A stretch of 64,000 nt of DNA, from assembly GCA_007115705.1 (NCBI GenBank), contig QXEO01000734.1, positions 1,957,430 to 2,021,429 of the forward strand. Reading direction: 5' to 3'. Origin of the DNA: Dactylis glomerata. Taxonomy: Eukaryota > Streptophyta > Magnoliopsida > Poales > Poaceae. Shown here piece after piece: positions 18,670 to 31,158 of the stretch. The stretch's first letter is position 1. Each line of letters opens with the position of its first letter. Made by a program: the position numbers and the translations under genes. The notes under the pieces are model-generated. The model was given only the letters and a program-made list of their open reading frames with translations, was not told the DNA's origin and did no database searches.

Positions 18670-21600
18670 ATGTCGCTCGCCTCCTTCTCCGCCGCACTTC
18701 TCTTGCAATCTTCCACGTCTCGATATCACCGTGCCATGGCTTCAAAGAAGTCTAGGTCCAAGAAAGCGGCAGTGCAAAGCTCCCACTCTCAAGAGCCCTT
18801 CCCCCCGTTCGGTGTCAGAGGAGGTGGGCAAGGGCTCGAGCAGCTCGCCGGCTATGTGGCAGGCGAGTCGAACGAGCACAGCTCAACCTTCATGGCCCAT
18901 GCCGGTGAGGTCACCGGCATCAAGGCGAGGGACGCACGGGTCTTCTTCTGCTTCTTGGTGGTGGGGATGATCCCGACGATGTCGCTTTTCCTCCACGTGG
19001 TGTTGTCCACCTATGGCGTTGTGCTGACGCACCTCCACCCCAACGCCCTCCTCGCGCTGGCCATCTTCCAGCATCTCTGCAAGGCATACCTCGGAGTGCG
19101 CCCTTTGGTGGCACTCTTTTGCGTTTTGTTCGAGGCGCACCTCGATGCCAGCGGTGCCATCTCTGGCAGCCTCATCTTCCACCTTTGCCCTCACATGGTG
19201 GCACGCTTAATCGCCATGCCCCAGAGGGAATGTGATGAATGGCGGGCGAACTAGTGCTTCATGAGGTTCTTGGAGGAGGATGACCCTGTGGCGTACGCCG
19301 AGCCAACAGCCGCCCCAGAGGCCCTCCCTATTTGGACCTCACCAGCAAGCATGGCCAGCTTGGAGGCCGCAGTGGAGAGAATCCAGTTGTTCCGGGACCT
19401 CCACCTCACCGCCCACCACATGGTGAACTCATATCTTCACCACAACATTGCGCCTTTGCAGTAGCGCTGCTGGCCGCACTGGGAGGTGCTTTTTCGGGAA
19501 GATCCAACAAGGATACACCAGGAAAGCCCACCCTTGAGTGAGGTCCTTACGATCTCAAACTTTCTAGTTGGGGGAAACCGGACAGAGTTGTCGAGACCGC
19601 GAGGTGTTCGCCTGCTCATCTGACTGAGCATGGCAGAATGCGAGGCCATCCTAGCCACTATGCCTCGTTGCGACAACTGGGGTCTGATAGCTGTCCCGGC
19701 GGCACCAGAGGTTGCCGCCAACAGAGCATATGAGGACCTCATCGTGGCGTAGAGGAGCCATCTGATCGCCCGCCTCCTTGTGGCCCAGGAGTGTATCGAG
19801 GAAGACGAGGGCTCAGATGCCTTGGTTCATCGCCCTCGGCAGCATCTGAGGCCGTCACACCTGGCTAGCCCCCAGGCCTCTACAGGCCTCTACACCTGGA
19901 GCAAGCGGTTTTGTGGGTGCAAGCACTTCCTGTGCTGCTCCTGCGAAAAACTCACTGTCGGGTGCCACAGGATAGGGTGATCTGGAGTGGCGCTGCCTCT
20001 TGGAATCGCATCGGTAAGCTTCCCGGGTCTGCCTGCACACTTTTTTCGTCTTTTCTCTTGGGTCCTCGAGTTCATGCCAATTCCTTGTTTTTATGTAGCA
20101 GGGATCCTTCCCCGGAACCCTCAGTCAAGCGGGTCCGAGAAAGTACCCCCGCCCAACACGAGCCCACCATCAAGAGGCTTCGCAGAGCCCCCGACAAGGA
20201 GTCGCAACTCTCCGCAATGGGTAACTCATTCCCACTCTGTTTGCTTCCCACATCCCTTTGACGCGATTGCCCTTCCAGGGCTAACTTTGCCTTCTTTGTG
20301 CGGTTACCAGGGCCAGTACGGTCGCCGCGGGACGCGCGGAGGCTGTCCCCGCAACGAGTACCGCCACGCTGATAGGTGCGCTCTTTTCATTCAACTTTTT
20401 CCGTCCATTTTTGCCAGTTTCCTTTCTTTGTTGCCTTTCAAGGAAACTGACTTTCCCTTCTTTTTTCTTTCTTGGGTCTTAGCTACGGTGCCCTTCCTTG
20501 GGGGTAAAGCAACGGAGCCTGCGTGTGGGGACCCCCCCGGGATCTAAGCTATACAGAGATGTTATGTGTATTAGTCACGCTAGCAACGAGTGATACTGGG
20601 GTTACCAGTCCCAGGCCGGAACACCATCGGCAGGCAGGCCGGAATTAAACATCGGCTCTACACATCTCGAAGCGCCGTGAAACTAATCATAACCAAGACT
20701 GCATAACAGAGAGCTCGAGAATCTTAAACCCCTCTCGTGCACTTTATATCCATACACGCATCATGCACGAGATGGGTAACCAAAGTTGGTACACAACAGT
20801 GACTCTACGACTCAAAGGTAATATTGTAAAGCTCTTACCTGAGCAAAGAACCAAAGGATTACAAACAGAGGTCACTGACCAACATTTCATCAGACAACGG
20901 AAGGAGGTTATGCTATTAGACATAGCAAGGATAACATGGCCTAAGAGGCCAGAAGCATAACAGCGACAACCCATTCCGCAGCCCCAAGCTGCTGTCTGGG
21001 AACCCCAAGTTACTAGTCGGTGTTGATCGTCGTACGGAACTCATCTTCTTTGTGGAACTTACTCTGCTGCAAAAATGTCAACAAAGGAGGGGGTGAGTAC
21101 ATAGGGTACTCAGCAAGACTTACGTATCCTATTAGCTAAACTTGGTTAAGAAAGGCTTTCTGTGGAGTTGTTTGCATAAAGCTATCTTTATTTTCATAAA
21201 ACAAGTAAGAGTAGAAGCTCGACTACTCAGAATGTTTAAAAAGAGTAGGAAAGCGGTAACTTTGATCATTAAGGCATCCACCGAATCATCAACAGCTGAA
21301 CCTATCCACTAGGATTACATCCTCGAAACCCCAGAGGAAAGCAATCCTATTCACACTTTGCTTTTCAAGTTTTACGACGAGGTTAAAGTTCTCTATGATC
21401 AAGCATCTGTCTCCAAGTCGTCCATAACCGTGGACACGGCTTTTCAAAAAGATTTAACCCTGCAAGGGTGTACAACTTTACCCACACGTGACGACCGTCC
21501 CCTGGACCCTTGCAAGGAGTCTTAGCGGGGTGATGGCCGCCTACAACCTTTACCTCACGTCGACCTATTCCATGAGCCACGCCAAAAGGTTCTAGCCGCC

Positions 21601-24600
21601 TTCGCGAGATCGGCCGTTCTCGGACGCGGAACCGTTCGTTGTGAGTCGAGGTTGGTTTACCAGAGGAATCCACCTCAATCAACCTCGGCCACGTCCCTAT
21701 ATGATGCACCTCTTCCACCATCTCGTTTCACTTTCGATGCATATGCCAAATGGAAAGCCCGAACTAGGTAGCTCATGGATAAGTCTAAGCAAGTTAGTGA
21801 GTCGACGGGAGTCCCATACCTCCACGTGTGGTCATACGCTCAGTCTTGGATCAAGAGACAAGAACTCGGGTCCTAGGGCGACAAGAATGAGTCAAACAAC
21901 CACATCCCAATGTGGCGGCTCATCCAAGCCTTTTAGCATGTTTAAACACACAATTCTCATCATACCACGTCATCCTGTCATACTAGATTCATTTGCAGCT
22001 CTGATTCATTAACCATATGTACCAGAGTAAAACTAAGCATGGCTAAGCATTTCAGATATAAAGCTCTAGCGACGCACACAGGCAAAACCTAGTCATGCTA
22101 GGAGCAGTGGATCAGGGTATTTAGGCGACAAGAATTGAACATGCATTAGATAGGTTAACTCTACCTATCGATAAAAGACAGTTGAACCGGGTGGTGCAAA
22201 ATAGTAAGTTTTGAAATACTTTGAAACATAGGTTCAGAGGGGGGGCTGCTTGCCTTGTTGGTGATAACCAAATAAAATAGAAATCCAGGATTCTTCTTCT
22301 TGACTTGTTCATTTATGGACAAGGATTGATCCTCTGGTGTTGTCGATCTTGATATCGGACTCGTTGCTCACATCAACTCCGGATCCTACCGAGGAGAAGC
22401 AGAAACACACCGGAAAAAGGATAGCATTCAATACATGGCATTGATGCGCAATCAAGCATGATGATATGACAAAATTAACGGGTTAGAATAAACCCTATAA
22501 CATGAATAGCATCTTAGATGGAGTTCAAATTCATAAGCATAAAAGCATTTGAATTACTCCATATTGAAATAAGGGTTCGATTTGTTCTTCTATTTTAGAC
22601 AGTATTCAAAGTTGCTTAATCATGCATTATTTTGATATCAAAAAGTAGATCTTGTTTTACTGAACATTTTGATAGGTCATTCACCTTTTTCTGATAAACT
22701 GTGAATTAGTTATGAATTTTGCAAGTTCAATTATTTTCTGAAAAACGGAAAACAGCAGAACACGAAATTGCTCTTTTAAACTCTCCGGAAAGGTGTCAAA
22801 TAACTTTGTTAGGCCACACTTAGTTTAGAGATTTAGTAGTGTAGTCACTACACTGGAAACATGGACACAACAAATAGTTTGAAACATCAGGCAAGGCTGA
22901 TTGTTTCTTGAGCTGTAGCTCTTCTCTTAATCTGAACCATGCCACCGAAGTACAGCTAGCACTGTGAGATCTAACATCTTTTTGCTGGTTGTTCAATTTC
23001 GAATTGAGATGGCCCAGTTTGGAAAAAGATTGGCACAATAGGAGAAGGATTTTCAGTGGAGATACACATGCCAGCAATGGATGCATTCACAAAGTAATCA
23101 GCTGATTGGTTCGTTGCTACCAGGAATTAGAACTTAGATTGTTACCTCAGTTCAGAAATGTGTATGTCAAGGTACAAGATAACTACAGCCATTTAAAAGG
23201 ATTGTTTTACCAACAGGTTATCAAACTGAAAGGGACGAAGCTCCCTTGATCCCTGTAGCTATAACTGAAACAGGTTGATGTATCTTGCTCTTGCTGAAAG
23301 TTACAGGAATAACTGTTGCTCTCTCTTCCCATCCAATTAATTATTCTTTTCACTTCTAGGCATCAGCTCATCTCACAGGGAAAACAAGGAACGAATCTTA
23401 AACATGAAAAACTAATGTTGGTGGCCTCACACATGAACTGTACCTGCACCCAAAGAGGCACAAAAACAGACCGGAGATGGTCTGGATCTCTTCTTCTCTC
23501 CTTGCTTCCCCTGACGCCCTCCTTGCTATGCTCCTTCTCTATTACAGCGGCAGCTCCTGGTGCTTCTCTTCTAGGCGTTGACTGCATCCGGAGCTAGGGT
23601 TTCATGGAGCTCGTGGGGGAGACCGAGAGCGAGGGAGACTGCGAGAGAGAAAAAGGATAGGAAGAGGGAAAGATACGACTCTATGGGGATCTTATCCTCG
23701 TACGGGCGGCGGCGCGAATCACCTCGCCGACAGACGACGCCGACGGCCACACGCAGGTGTGTGCCTGGCTGGAGGAAGAAGACAACGGACATTTTGCAAA
23801 AAACTTCCTGAGTTTTGGGTTTTTGGGGAAACTTTAAAACAGAAAGATTTTGCAACATTTGGTGATTAAAAAGGGGTCCTGAAACTATAAAATTTGGCAA
23901 GGGTTCTCTGAATAATTACTATCTCTTCAAATGTTTGTTCGAAAGGTTTGGAACCATTTTGAATACACTTAACATTTAAACACATTTGAATAGATGAAAA
24001 ACTTGGGCATTTTTTTAGGGTTTCCAGTTCAATTGAAATGCGAATTTTTCTTAGAGAATTTTACATGATGCTTATGATGCAAATGCACTTAATTACAAAC
24101 ATGGGCTGTTACACTGCGGACAAGGCCGGCCAGGAGGGTGGTCTAAGACAAGCGACTGCCATTGTTCTGAACACCTCCATCCCGACATTGCCTGTCCACG
24201 CACCAACTTCCGGTGCGGATCCCATGTATATCACTCCAGGGTTACTGCGTCAGAGGGAGCCAATGGAGCTCGTAGGTGGGACAGCCAGGAGAGGGGCCTG
24301 GGACAGGCTGCCACTATAGCCCCAGGCGCCGCTACTCCGGCAGCTCCCATCCGCACACCTTCACCCACCGTGGGTCCACCAGAAGTCAATCCAGGGATGC
24401 CACAGCAAGAGATTGATGCTATGCATCTGGACCCAGATGTGCATCAAGTCCAGCGGGCAGAGCCCGTCGGCAAGGTGGCGCAACCCGAGGCCGCCATGGC
24501 TGAACTGGAGCACAAGCACAGGGAACGAGAGATTGATCTCCTGGCCCAGATCTCCAATCTGGACAGCCGGGCTCGGTCGTATGAAGAGCGCATCAATGGG

Positions 24601-25246
24601 CTCATCCCGACCAACACCAAGCTGCACAAGGCACTATGTAGCTAGGAGTTGGGATCCGGGTCTCGTGACGATGCCATTCAGCGGAAGCTTGATGCTGCAC
24701 TGTAGCACCAAGCAACCCTGAACTCCCAGATTGTCGCGCTGTAGGGAGAACTGTGTGCCACTCGTGCGGCGGCAGAGTCGCGTGCGGCGGTTGTGGCTGA
24801 CCAAGATGCAAGCATTGCCATCATCATGGTGCAGATAGAAGCCCCTCTGGGATGAGATGACAACCTCCCTTGCCTAGGGCCAAGCTGAGGTAGTGGCGAC
24901 CAAGACTATCGGGGTATTCCGAGGCCTTGCAGTTCAAGTGAGGCCAGCACTGGATGCACTGGGCCTTGAGCCACCGCCAGTTCCATTTGTCATCCATGGA
25001 GACATCACCCTCTAGTACGCGGACGTCGTAGGATGGATCGGCTCCCTCCCGACAAGGTTGAGGAAAGTGCTGTGGACGGAAGGAGAGCGTATTGTCAACT
25101 TGGTTGGCAACCTCATCCTCAAGCGGGTGCACCACTTCGCTCCCAACTTCCTATTCGCCCAGATCTTTGAAAGATTTGGGAACGACGCTGCCGGGAGGTC
25201 AGCCGAGGAAAATTCCGAGGTCGCCATCGCCAAGGTCGTTGCCTAG
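18670..25246 (+). pseudogene. E2 antisense gene, putative gypsy-type transposon protein, decayed
   Basis: This is the counterpart of the E1 antisense gene, on the strand opposite to E2's own coding direction. From the ATG at 18670 (a second ATG is at 18736) the protein has a basic serine-rich start. It then has the gypsy-type domain LHPNALLALAIFQHLCKAYL, GVRPLVALFCVLFEAHL. TAG stops at 19252-19254 and 19462-19464 interrupt a frame that otherwise continues (FMRFLEEDDPVAYAEP, LEAAVERIQLFRDLHL). Later parts lie near 20100-20220 and, after the solo LTR insertion, near 24128-25246. The latter include a charged coiled coil (MAELEHKHREREIDLLAQIS) and a tail (RIVNLVGNLILKRVHHFAPN). The exon borders were not fully resolved. 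Confidence 0.65.
20524..24113 (-). mobile_element. Solo LTR, 3.59 kb, inside the E2 antisense gene
   Basis: The segment runs tgtggggacc ... gggctgttaca and is flanked by ctgcg on both sides (20519-20523 and 24114-24118). On the minus strand it starts TGTAACAGCCC, a common start of long grass LTRs. No gag, pol, primer binding site or polypurine tract lies inside, so it is best read as a solo LTR left by recombination. The stretch 23600-23400 on the minus strand resembles a leader region with CT-rich DNA. The family was not identified. A compact non-autonomous element is the alternative. Confidence 0.75.
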
Positions 25247-26644
25247 CTTCGGGAGCAGGTTAACCGCCACATGCCCAGGGCCTGAGCTCTCGGGCCTTCT
25301 TTGTATCTTGTCTTCCTATTCCTGCGTTCAGGCACCAATTTGCCAAAAATACACTGTCTATCTGTAATAATATTTATGCATTCATACTCAACTTGTGATA
25401 TCAATACTGCATGCTATGTTTATTACTCAAACACGCGCCCGTTAGGAAAAACTAAAATCCTTAGAGTGCTTACGGTAAGTAAAGAGAGTTCCGGTGAAGA
25501 CATATATGTTCCCATCAGCTTCGTTTCTTCCCTTTCCGGGGAAGGAGAAGGCCATGTAGTTCCCGGCTGATATTCTCTGATCAAGCTGTCTCTGGGCTGC
25601 TGTCCCTGCCAACAGTTTTTCAAAAGGTTTTTCGAAAACGGTTTTGAGAAAACTTTTCTTTCTTTGAAAATGGGTTTTCCTTTGAAAATCATTTTGTAAA
25701 ACTCCTGCATCAAATGTTTTTGAAAAGGTTTTGGGAAACTATTTCAGGAAATCATTTGCAAAATTGTTTTGAAACATTGTTAGTATTCTGATATAGCCGC
25801 TTCTCCTAGACTTGGAGACATTTGAAACTTAGCCGCAAGCAGTGTCTGCTGCCATTTACGGAGGCATGATCGAGAACTACACACGTCGCTGCTTTACCGA
25901 ACATGTGCACTGATATAGGGGTAGATCCCCCTACTCGTGGCTGAGAGAAAAATATGAACTAGTCTCAACGCTGTGTGTCAAGACGGCGACTCAACAAGGC
26001 CAAGGGTTGAATCAACTCTGGCTTTATTGATTGTTGTGGAGTGGCATGAACATCCGCCCTCTGAATTACAACTGCGGGTTAGTTTGCTATACTAGCGTTC
26101 CCCCATCTTTTTTTAGCGTTCTACAAGCGGGCGTCCCCGCAATCACGCTGGTCCTACGTTTAGTCTTTGTGCGCATCCGCAGCCGCGGACGCAAGTGGGC
26201 ACTTTTAGGATGGATGGTTAGGAGGAATTCGATGTTCCATGAGGACCTCAATGGTTTTTGATCCCTATCTTCCTGGTCCAGCATTGCCCTGCCAGAAGAC
26301 ATGGAACACTTAGCGTGGGCTCTCCCACTTTCTGGGGAGAGATCCGACATCCTCTGGGATCTACGATCCTATTGAACAAGGTTTCCCTGTTAGAACTCCC
26401 GAGATCGGACACACCCACAATGTTGGTTGCGTGAACGTTTGCAAATAGCAGATGAACCGCACATTCACCTGGCTACGGACCCTCTCAAGGAAATTGACAC
26501 CACCAAGCCTTTCCTCATTGGGTTTGGTTTTGCCATAGCATGTATCCGAGAGGACCCGTAATTAAGCCCCGTGGTTGATGCGGTTCTTCCCCTGCTTCGC
26601 AAGGGTGTAGCCAACGATTTCAATGTTGCGGCCCTTTTGGGATC
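25247..26644. other. E2 internal DNA, unassigned, with an open-frame remnant near its end
   Basis: The stretch 25600-25780 is a low-complexity run of gttttgaaaa-like words. On the plus strand 26385-26644 reads as a mostly open frame (ERLQIADEPHIHLATDPLKE, then PFLIGFGFAIACIREDP, one stop, then VVDAVLPLLRKG). It runs into the E3 insertion site and continues beyond it at 36142-36190 with QHPSLLKAVFSFSW before a stop. I do not recognise this protein. Confidence 0.4.
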
Positions 26645-28040
26645 TGATGACCCACAAGTATAGGGGATCGCAACAGTCTTCGAGGGAAGTATTATCCAAA
26701 TTTATTGATTCGACACAAGGGGAGCCAAAGAATATATGTAAGCCTTAACAGATGAGTTGTCAATTCAGCTGCACCTGGAAACAGTCTCGCTCGCAGTGGT
26801 TTATCAGTAGCAATAGTTTTATAGTGGTGACAGTAGTAAAACAGTAACAGCAGTAGTAAAATAGCAGCGGTAATAGTAACAGTTGTAAACAGTAGGAACA
26901 AATACTGTAGGCATAGGGATGGATTACGGGTGTTGCATGGATAAGATAATTCATGAAATCAATGAGACATGGGCATTGCAGATAAATAATGATAAAGCAT
27001 CCTAGTACAAACAATCATAGGCATGTGTTCCGTAAATAGTCATACGTGCTCACAAGGAGAAACTTGCACGACATCTTTTGTCCTACCAGCCTGTTGCAGC
27101 AGGGCCTCTAGGGAAACTACTGGTAATTAAGGTACTCCTTTTAATAGAGTACCGGAGCAAAGCATTAGCACTCGGTGAACACATGTGATCCTCACATCAT
27201 AGCCATCCCCTCCGGTTATCCCAATTTCTGTCACTTTGGGGCCTCGGGTTCCGGACAACAAAATGTGTATACAACTTGTAGGTAAGACCATAAACAGCAA
27301 GTATCATCATAGAAATAATAACATGTTCAGATCTGAAATCATGGCACTCGGGCCCAAAGTGACAAGCATTAAGCACAACAAGTTGCAACAATGTCATAGG
27401 CACTAAATAAAGATACTAGGCACTATGCCCTAACAATCTCATATCAAATTACATGAACAATCTCATCCAATCCCTACCATCCCCTCACCTACAGCGGGGG
27501 AATTACTCACACATGGATGGGGGAATCATGGATGGTTGATGGAGGAGCGTCGGTGATGATGGTGATGAAGATCTCCTCCAAATCCCCGTCCCAGCAGGGT
27601 GCCAGAACAGAGTTTCTGGTTCCGAATCGCGGTTTCTGATGGCGGCGGCGCAGCGGAAGTCTATCTGGGAAAAACGTCGTCTCCCCGATATTATGTTGTC
27701 AGAGGGTATATGTAGGCGAGAGGGGAGGCCGAGAGGACGGCTGGGTCCTCCTTACGCCAGGGTGGCGCAGCCAGGGCTGGGCCGCGCCACCAGTGTGTGA
27801 GGGCCCTCGAGCCTTCTCTCCGCCCCGTCTTCTGGCTCCGTGGGTCTTCTGGTGAAATAGGATTTTTCATGATTTTTCCCGAATTTTTACTGGAAGTTGG
27901 ATTTCTGCAAAAAAACGAGACACCAGAGCAATTCTGCTGAAAACAGCGTCAGTCCGTGTTAGTTGCATTCAAAACACACAAATTAGAGGAGAAACAATAG
28001 CAAAAGTGTTCGGGAAAGTAGATACGTTTTGGACGTATCA
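26645..28040 (-). repeat. E3 3' LTR
   Basis: 1396 bp, plus-strand ends tgatgacccacaag and tggacgtatca. It includes the GC-rich gcgcggccagggctgggcc type segment near 27760-27800. Confidence 0.95.
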
Positions 28041-28054
28041 ACTCCCCCCAAGCT
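28041..28054 (-). other. E3 polypurine tract
   Basis: On the minus strand agcttggggggagt directly precedes the 3' LTR start tgatacgtcc. Confidence 0.8.
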
Positions 28055-30024
28055 TAGCTATTTGCTTGTCCTCAAGCAATTCAGTTAACAACTGAGAGCG
28101 ATAAAAGAAAATTTCACGAACACATTTGCTCATATGATGTATATATACTAACTATGTGGTCAAGTACTCAGGCAATTCATAATAAGAAATATGCAACTAA
28201 TGTCACCTCATAGTCAAGCAAGCTATGAAAGAGTGCCAATGCACTAATAACAAGTAACAAGTACATAAGAAGCTACAAGATTGTAATATGCATAAATGAT
28301 ATGAAAGAGTGGTATCCATCTTGCCTTTATTTGTGGAGCAAAACATAAATGCTGAGGCACCTCTAAAGTTTAAGAGAAGACTAGAAGTAGAAATATCAAA
28401 GATACAAGCATCAAAGTTATACCACAATTAACCGTGTTCTGGGACAAGCACATTACACTAAGAATAACAACTATGCTCTCAAGAAGTGCTTAAAAGTTAG
28501 AAGATGAAGACTCAACATAAAAATAAATGAATGGACCTTCGCAGAGGGGAAGCAGTGATTTAACATGTGCTAGAGCTTTTTATTTGTAAAATAGAGATAA
28601 AAATTTATTTTGAGAGGTGGTTGTTCTATGTCAACGACTAGCAATGGGGACTTGCTATCTTCCATAATAAACAAGTGAGAGCGGTTCCGAGTTCTTTAAA
28701 ATTTTGGCACATTGGTGCTCTTTTATAAAGCTTTGGCACTCCTCCCCACCTTTTTCCTTTCTCAAACCATGGCTAACCGATTCCATCGGGTGCCCACCAA
28801 CTTTCACATTCCATTGGATGAGTGCCTTTTTTTCTTTCTTTTCAGAATTAGATTATGATGGTCTGACCAGCTCCCTTGCAAAATTAATGACGAGCAGATG
28901 AAGCTGCCTAGTCGAGGGGTACTCAATTTAATATGGAAGATAGCAATTCCGACCACTACGTCCCCATGAGCTAAAAACAGTGGCGCAAAATGAGAAGTAG
29001 TTGAAAGTTTTGAAAGGTAGCACATGAAAATTTACTTGGAATGGCTTACAAATACCATGCATAGGAATTTATAGTGGACTCTTCGGAAAACTTGGTTTTT
29101 GGTAATTGGATGCACGAGTAGAGCTCATACTTAGTACAAGTGAAGGTTAGCAAAAGATTGGGAAGCGACAATCGAGAGAGCAATAACTGTCATAATCATG
29201 CTTGTGACAAACAAAATTAATATAGGCATAAAAATGAACAAAGAACTCCGAGGCAATTTAGATCATCGAGGCTTAATTGACTTTTTGTTTAGTCATATGC
29301 ATGCTTGAGCATGTGCCAAGTCGATTCAAATGAAGCTTTCAGAGGAGGATACCACAATAACATACCATATTATGAATAAAACAATGCATGCAAGCGTCTA
29401 CATGACATGCTACAAGATATTAGTAAATTGAAACTAATCATATGAAAGCAAGAACTACAAAGCATCCATTAGATGACATATACCTTACATGAACCGACTA
29501 AGCATGTCCACATGGATGAGTATATGTACAAAAATGAAAACAAATAGAGTTCATACCAGCCTCTTACCACATCTCGGATTGTCGTATGTCGTCATTATTG
29601 CTCTTCACTTGTGTGGCTTGAATAATATAAAGTGAATACCAAGCTCCAATGGAGTAATGGGAGACTGAACTCTGCAACAAACTTTACAAAACCGAAGAAG
29701 AACAACAAATATTTTTGGGGTTTTCGATTTTCGAAACAAAAGCAGAAGGAAATAGCAAACAAAGCAAAATATTTTTGGATTTTTCAAATAGCAAACCGAA
29801 AATAGCAAGTAAAGCAAACCAAAGGTAGAAAACTAAAGAACCAAATAGAGAGAAACAACGGAAATATTTTTTGGTCTTTTTGTGTTTTGGAAAGTAGAAA
29901 TAAGAATGAGAACAATAAAGAAGGCAAAACATGGATATACAAAAGTCTGACAAAATATAATATGTAGATAAGTGCATCGTCGGTGTACCTCCCCCCAAGC
30001 TTAGGCTTTTGGCCTAAGTGGAGA
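28055..30024. other. E3 non-coding 3' region
   Basis: About 2 kb between the Athila ORF-1-like gene and the polypurine tract with no coding signal on either strand. It is AT-rich, and short segments near 29100-29400 resemble the 3' non-coding DNA of E4-E6 (for example the word gatgcacgagtagagctcat). Confidence 0.6.
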
Positions 30025-31158
30025 TCAATCCCAACTCGGCCAACTCGGCCATGAGGTGGCGCCTCCGTAGTGCGACGAAGAAGCACCATCGTCCTGATAT
30101 GAGCTCAAGGACACCCCGGAGTGGTACGTGGTGAAGTGATAGGCCGGCTCCTCCTCTTCCTCCTGGACCACTGCACCATGTTGGATATTGAAACCAAGCA
30201 ACCTAAGCTGATCGTCCAACTCCTCCTTCGTGCGCGACAATGGCCTCACGTGAATGCTGAACAAGTTAGGCTGAGGCAAGGGAACTTCCCTTTCCTCTCC
30301 ATCAATAAATAACATCCTGTAAACTAATTTCCCTGCACAAGAGTTAGCAGTAACAAAATGATGGAGTTTCATGGCATCAAGATCAAGCCTCTGTGGAGTC
30401 AACAATACATCATTAGGAGCAATAGAAAGTCCTAGCTCAGCAACAATGCGCGCGGCAATAATACCTCCATAAATAGGTCCCCTAGCGGCTAGGCGACGAG
30501 CAATAATAGCACCAAGGTTATACTTCCTACTAACATCAAGAGCGGTAGCTAGAAAAGCTAAATGATAGTTGGAGATATTGCTAGTGTTTTCTCTACCAAG
30601 TACACTAGTTGCAAGATAGTAAGTAAAATATCTAATAGCTGGGAGCTGAATGTTTCTTATCTTGCCACGCCGTGCGGTGCGGTCATCATCATTGGTCACC
30701 CCTCGGTAAAGCTCCAACAAATCAGCGGGGTGATTTTGTGTCCTCTTGGCCATTCCAAACATGGGAATACCTAAAATAGAACAAAACCTCCCCAAAGACA
30801 TGGTGATAGACTTATCATAAATCTTAAATGCAACGGAAGGATTGAAATGAGCATTAATAAATTTAAAACTTTCAACAAAAATCTTTGTAAGCATAGCATA
30901 TTGGTCACTTTCATCTATCATGTAAGCAGTCAACCCAACCCTGTTAACAAGGAGCAAGAAATCATCAAGAATCCCTGCATCACTCAAAAAGTTAATACAA
31001 GGGAAGGTGGATGGATGTGCATCTCCATCGTCCCCTTCAAGGTTTGGTGACATGAGATCCTCATTATAAGACATCCTATATTGAGCAGTGGATCTTGAGG
31101 GTCTTGATAACCTTGGTGCATCACTTTCAAACACTTCTCCATATGTGAAGTTGTCCAT
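30025..31158 (-). CDS. Athila ORF-1-like retrotransposon protein (377 aa)
   Basis: This uninterrupted frame starts MDNFTYGEVF. The central part (SITMSLGRFCSILGIPMFG, LLELYRGVTNDDD, RGKIRNIQLPAIRYFTYYLA, YGGIIAARIVAELGLS, LTPQRLDLDAMKLHHF) matches the plant Athila ORF-1-type protein found downstream of gag-pol in Triticeae Athila elements. Its function is unknown; an envelope-like role has been suggested for Athila's extra frame, but no signal peptide or clear membrane span is seen here. The C-terminus is rich in serine, tyrosine and tryptophan. Intactness contrasts with the two stops in the gag-protease frame of the same element. A possible intron lies in its leader (see 31159-31992). Confidence 0.8.
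   Translation of the reverse strand: MDNFTYGEVFESDAPRLSRPSRSTAQYRMSYNEDLMSPNLEGDDGDAHPSTFPCINFLSDAGILDDFLLLVNRVGLTAYMIDESDQYAMLTKIFVESFKFINAHFNPSVAFKIYDKSITMSLGRFCSILGIPMFGMAKRTQNHPADLLELYRGVTNDDDRTARRGKIRNIQLPAIRYFTYYLATSVLGRENTSNISNYHLAFLATALDVSRKYNLGAIIARRLAARGPIYGGIIAARIVAELGLSIAPNDVLLTPQRLDLDAMKLHHFVTANSCAGKLVYRMLFIDGEEREVPLPQPNLFSIHVRPLSRTKEELDDQLRLLGFNIQHGAVVQEEEEEPAYHFTTYHSGVSLSSYQDDGASSSHYGGATSWPSWPSWD

Noticed and set aside
23363..23900. Short frames on both strands in the solo LTR, with an aaaccctagctccgg-like leader
   Set aside because: There is no domain, and the segment is a repeat with TG...CA ends and target duplications. It is noted only as a possible LTR leader.
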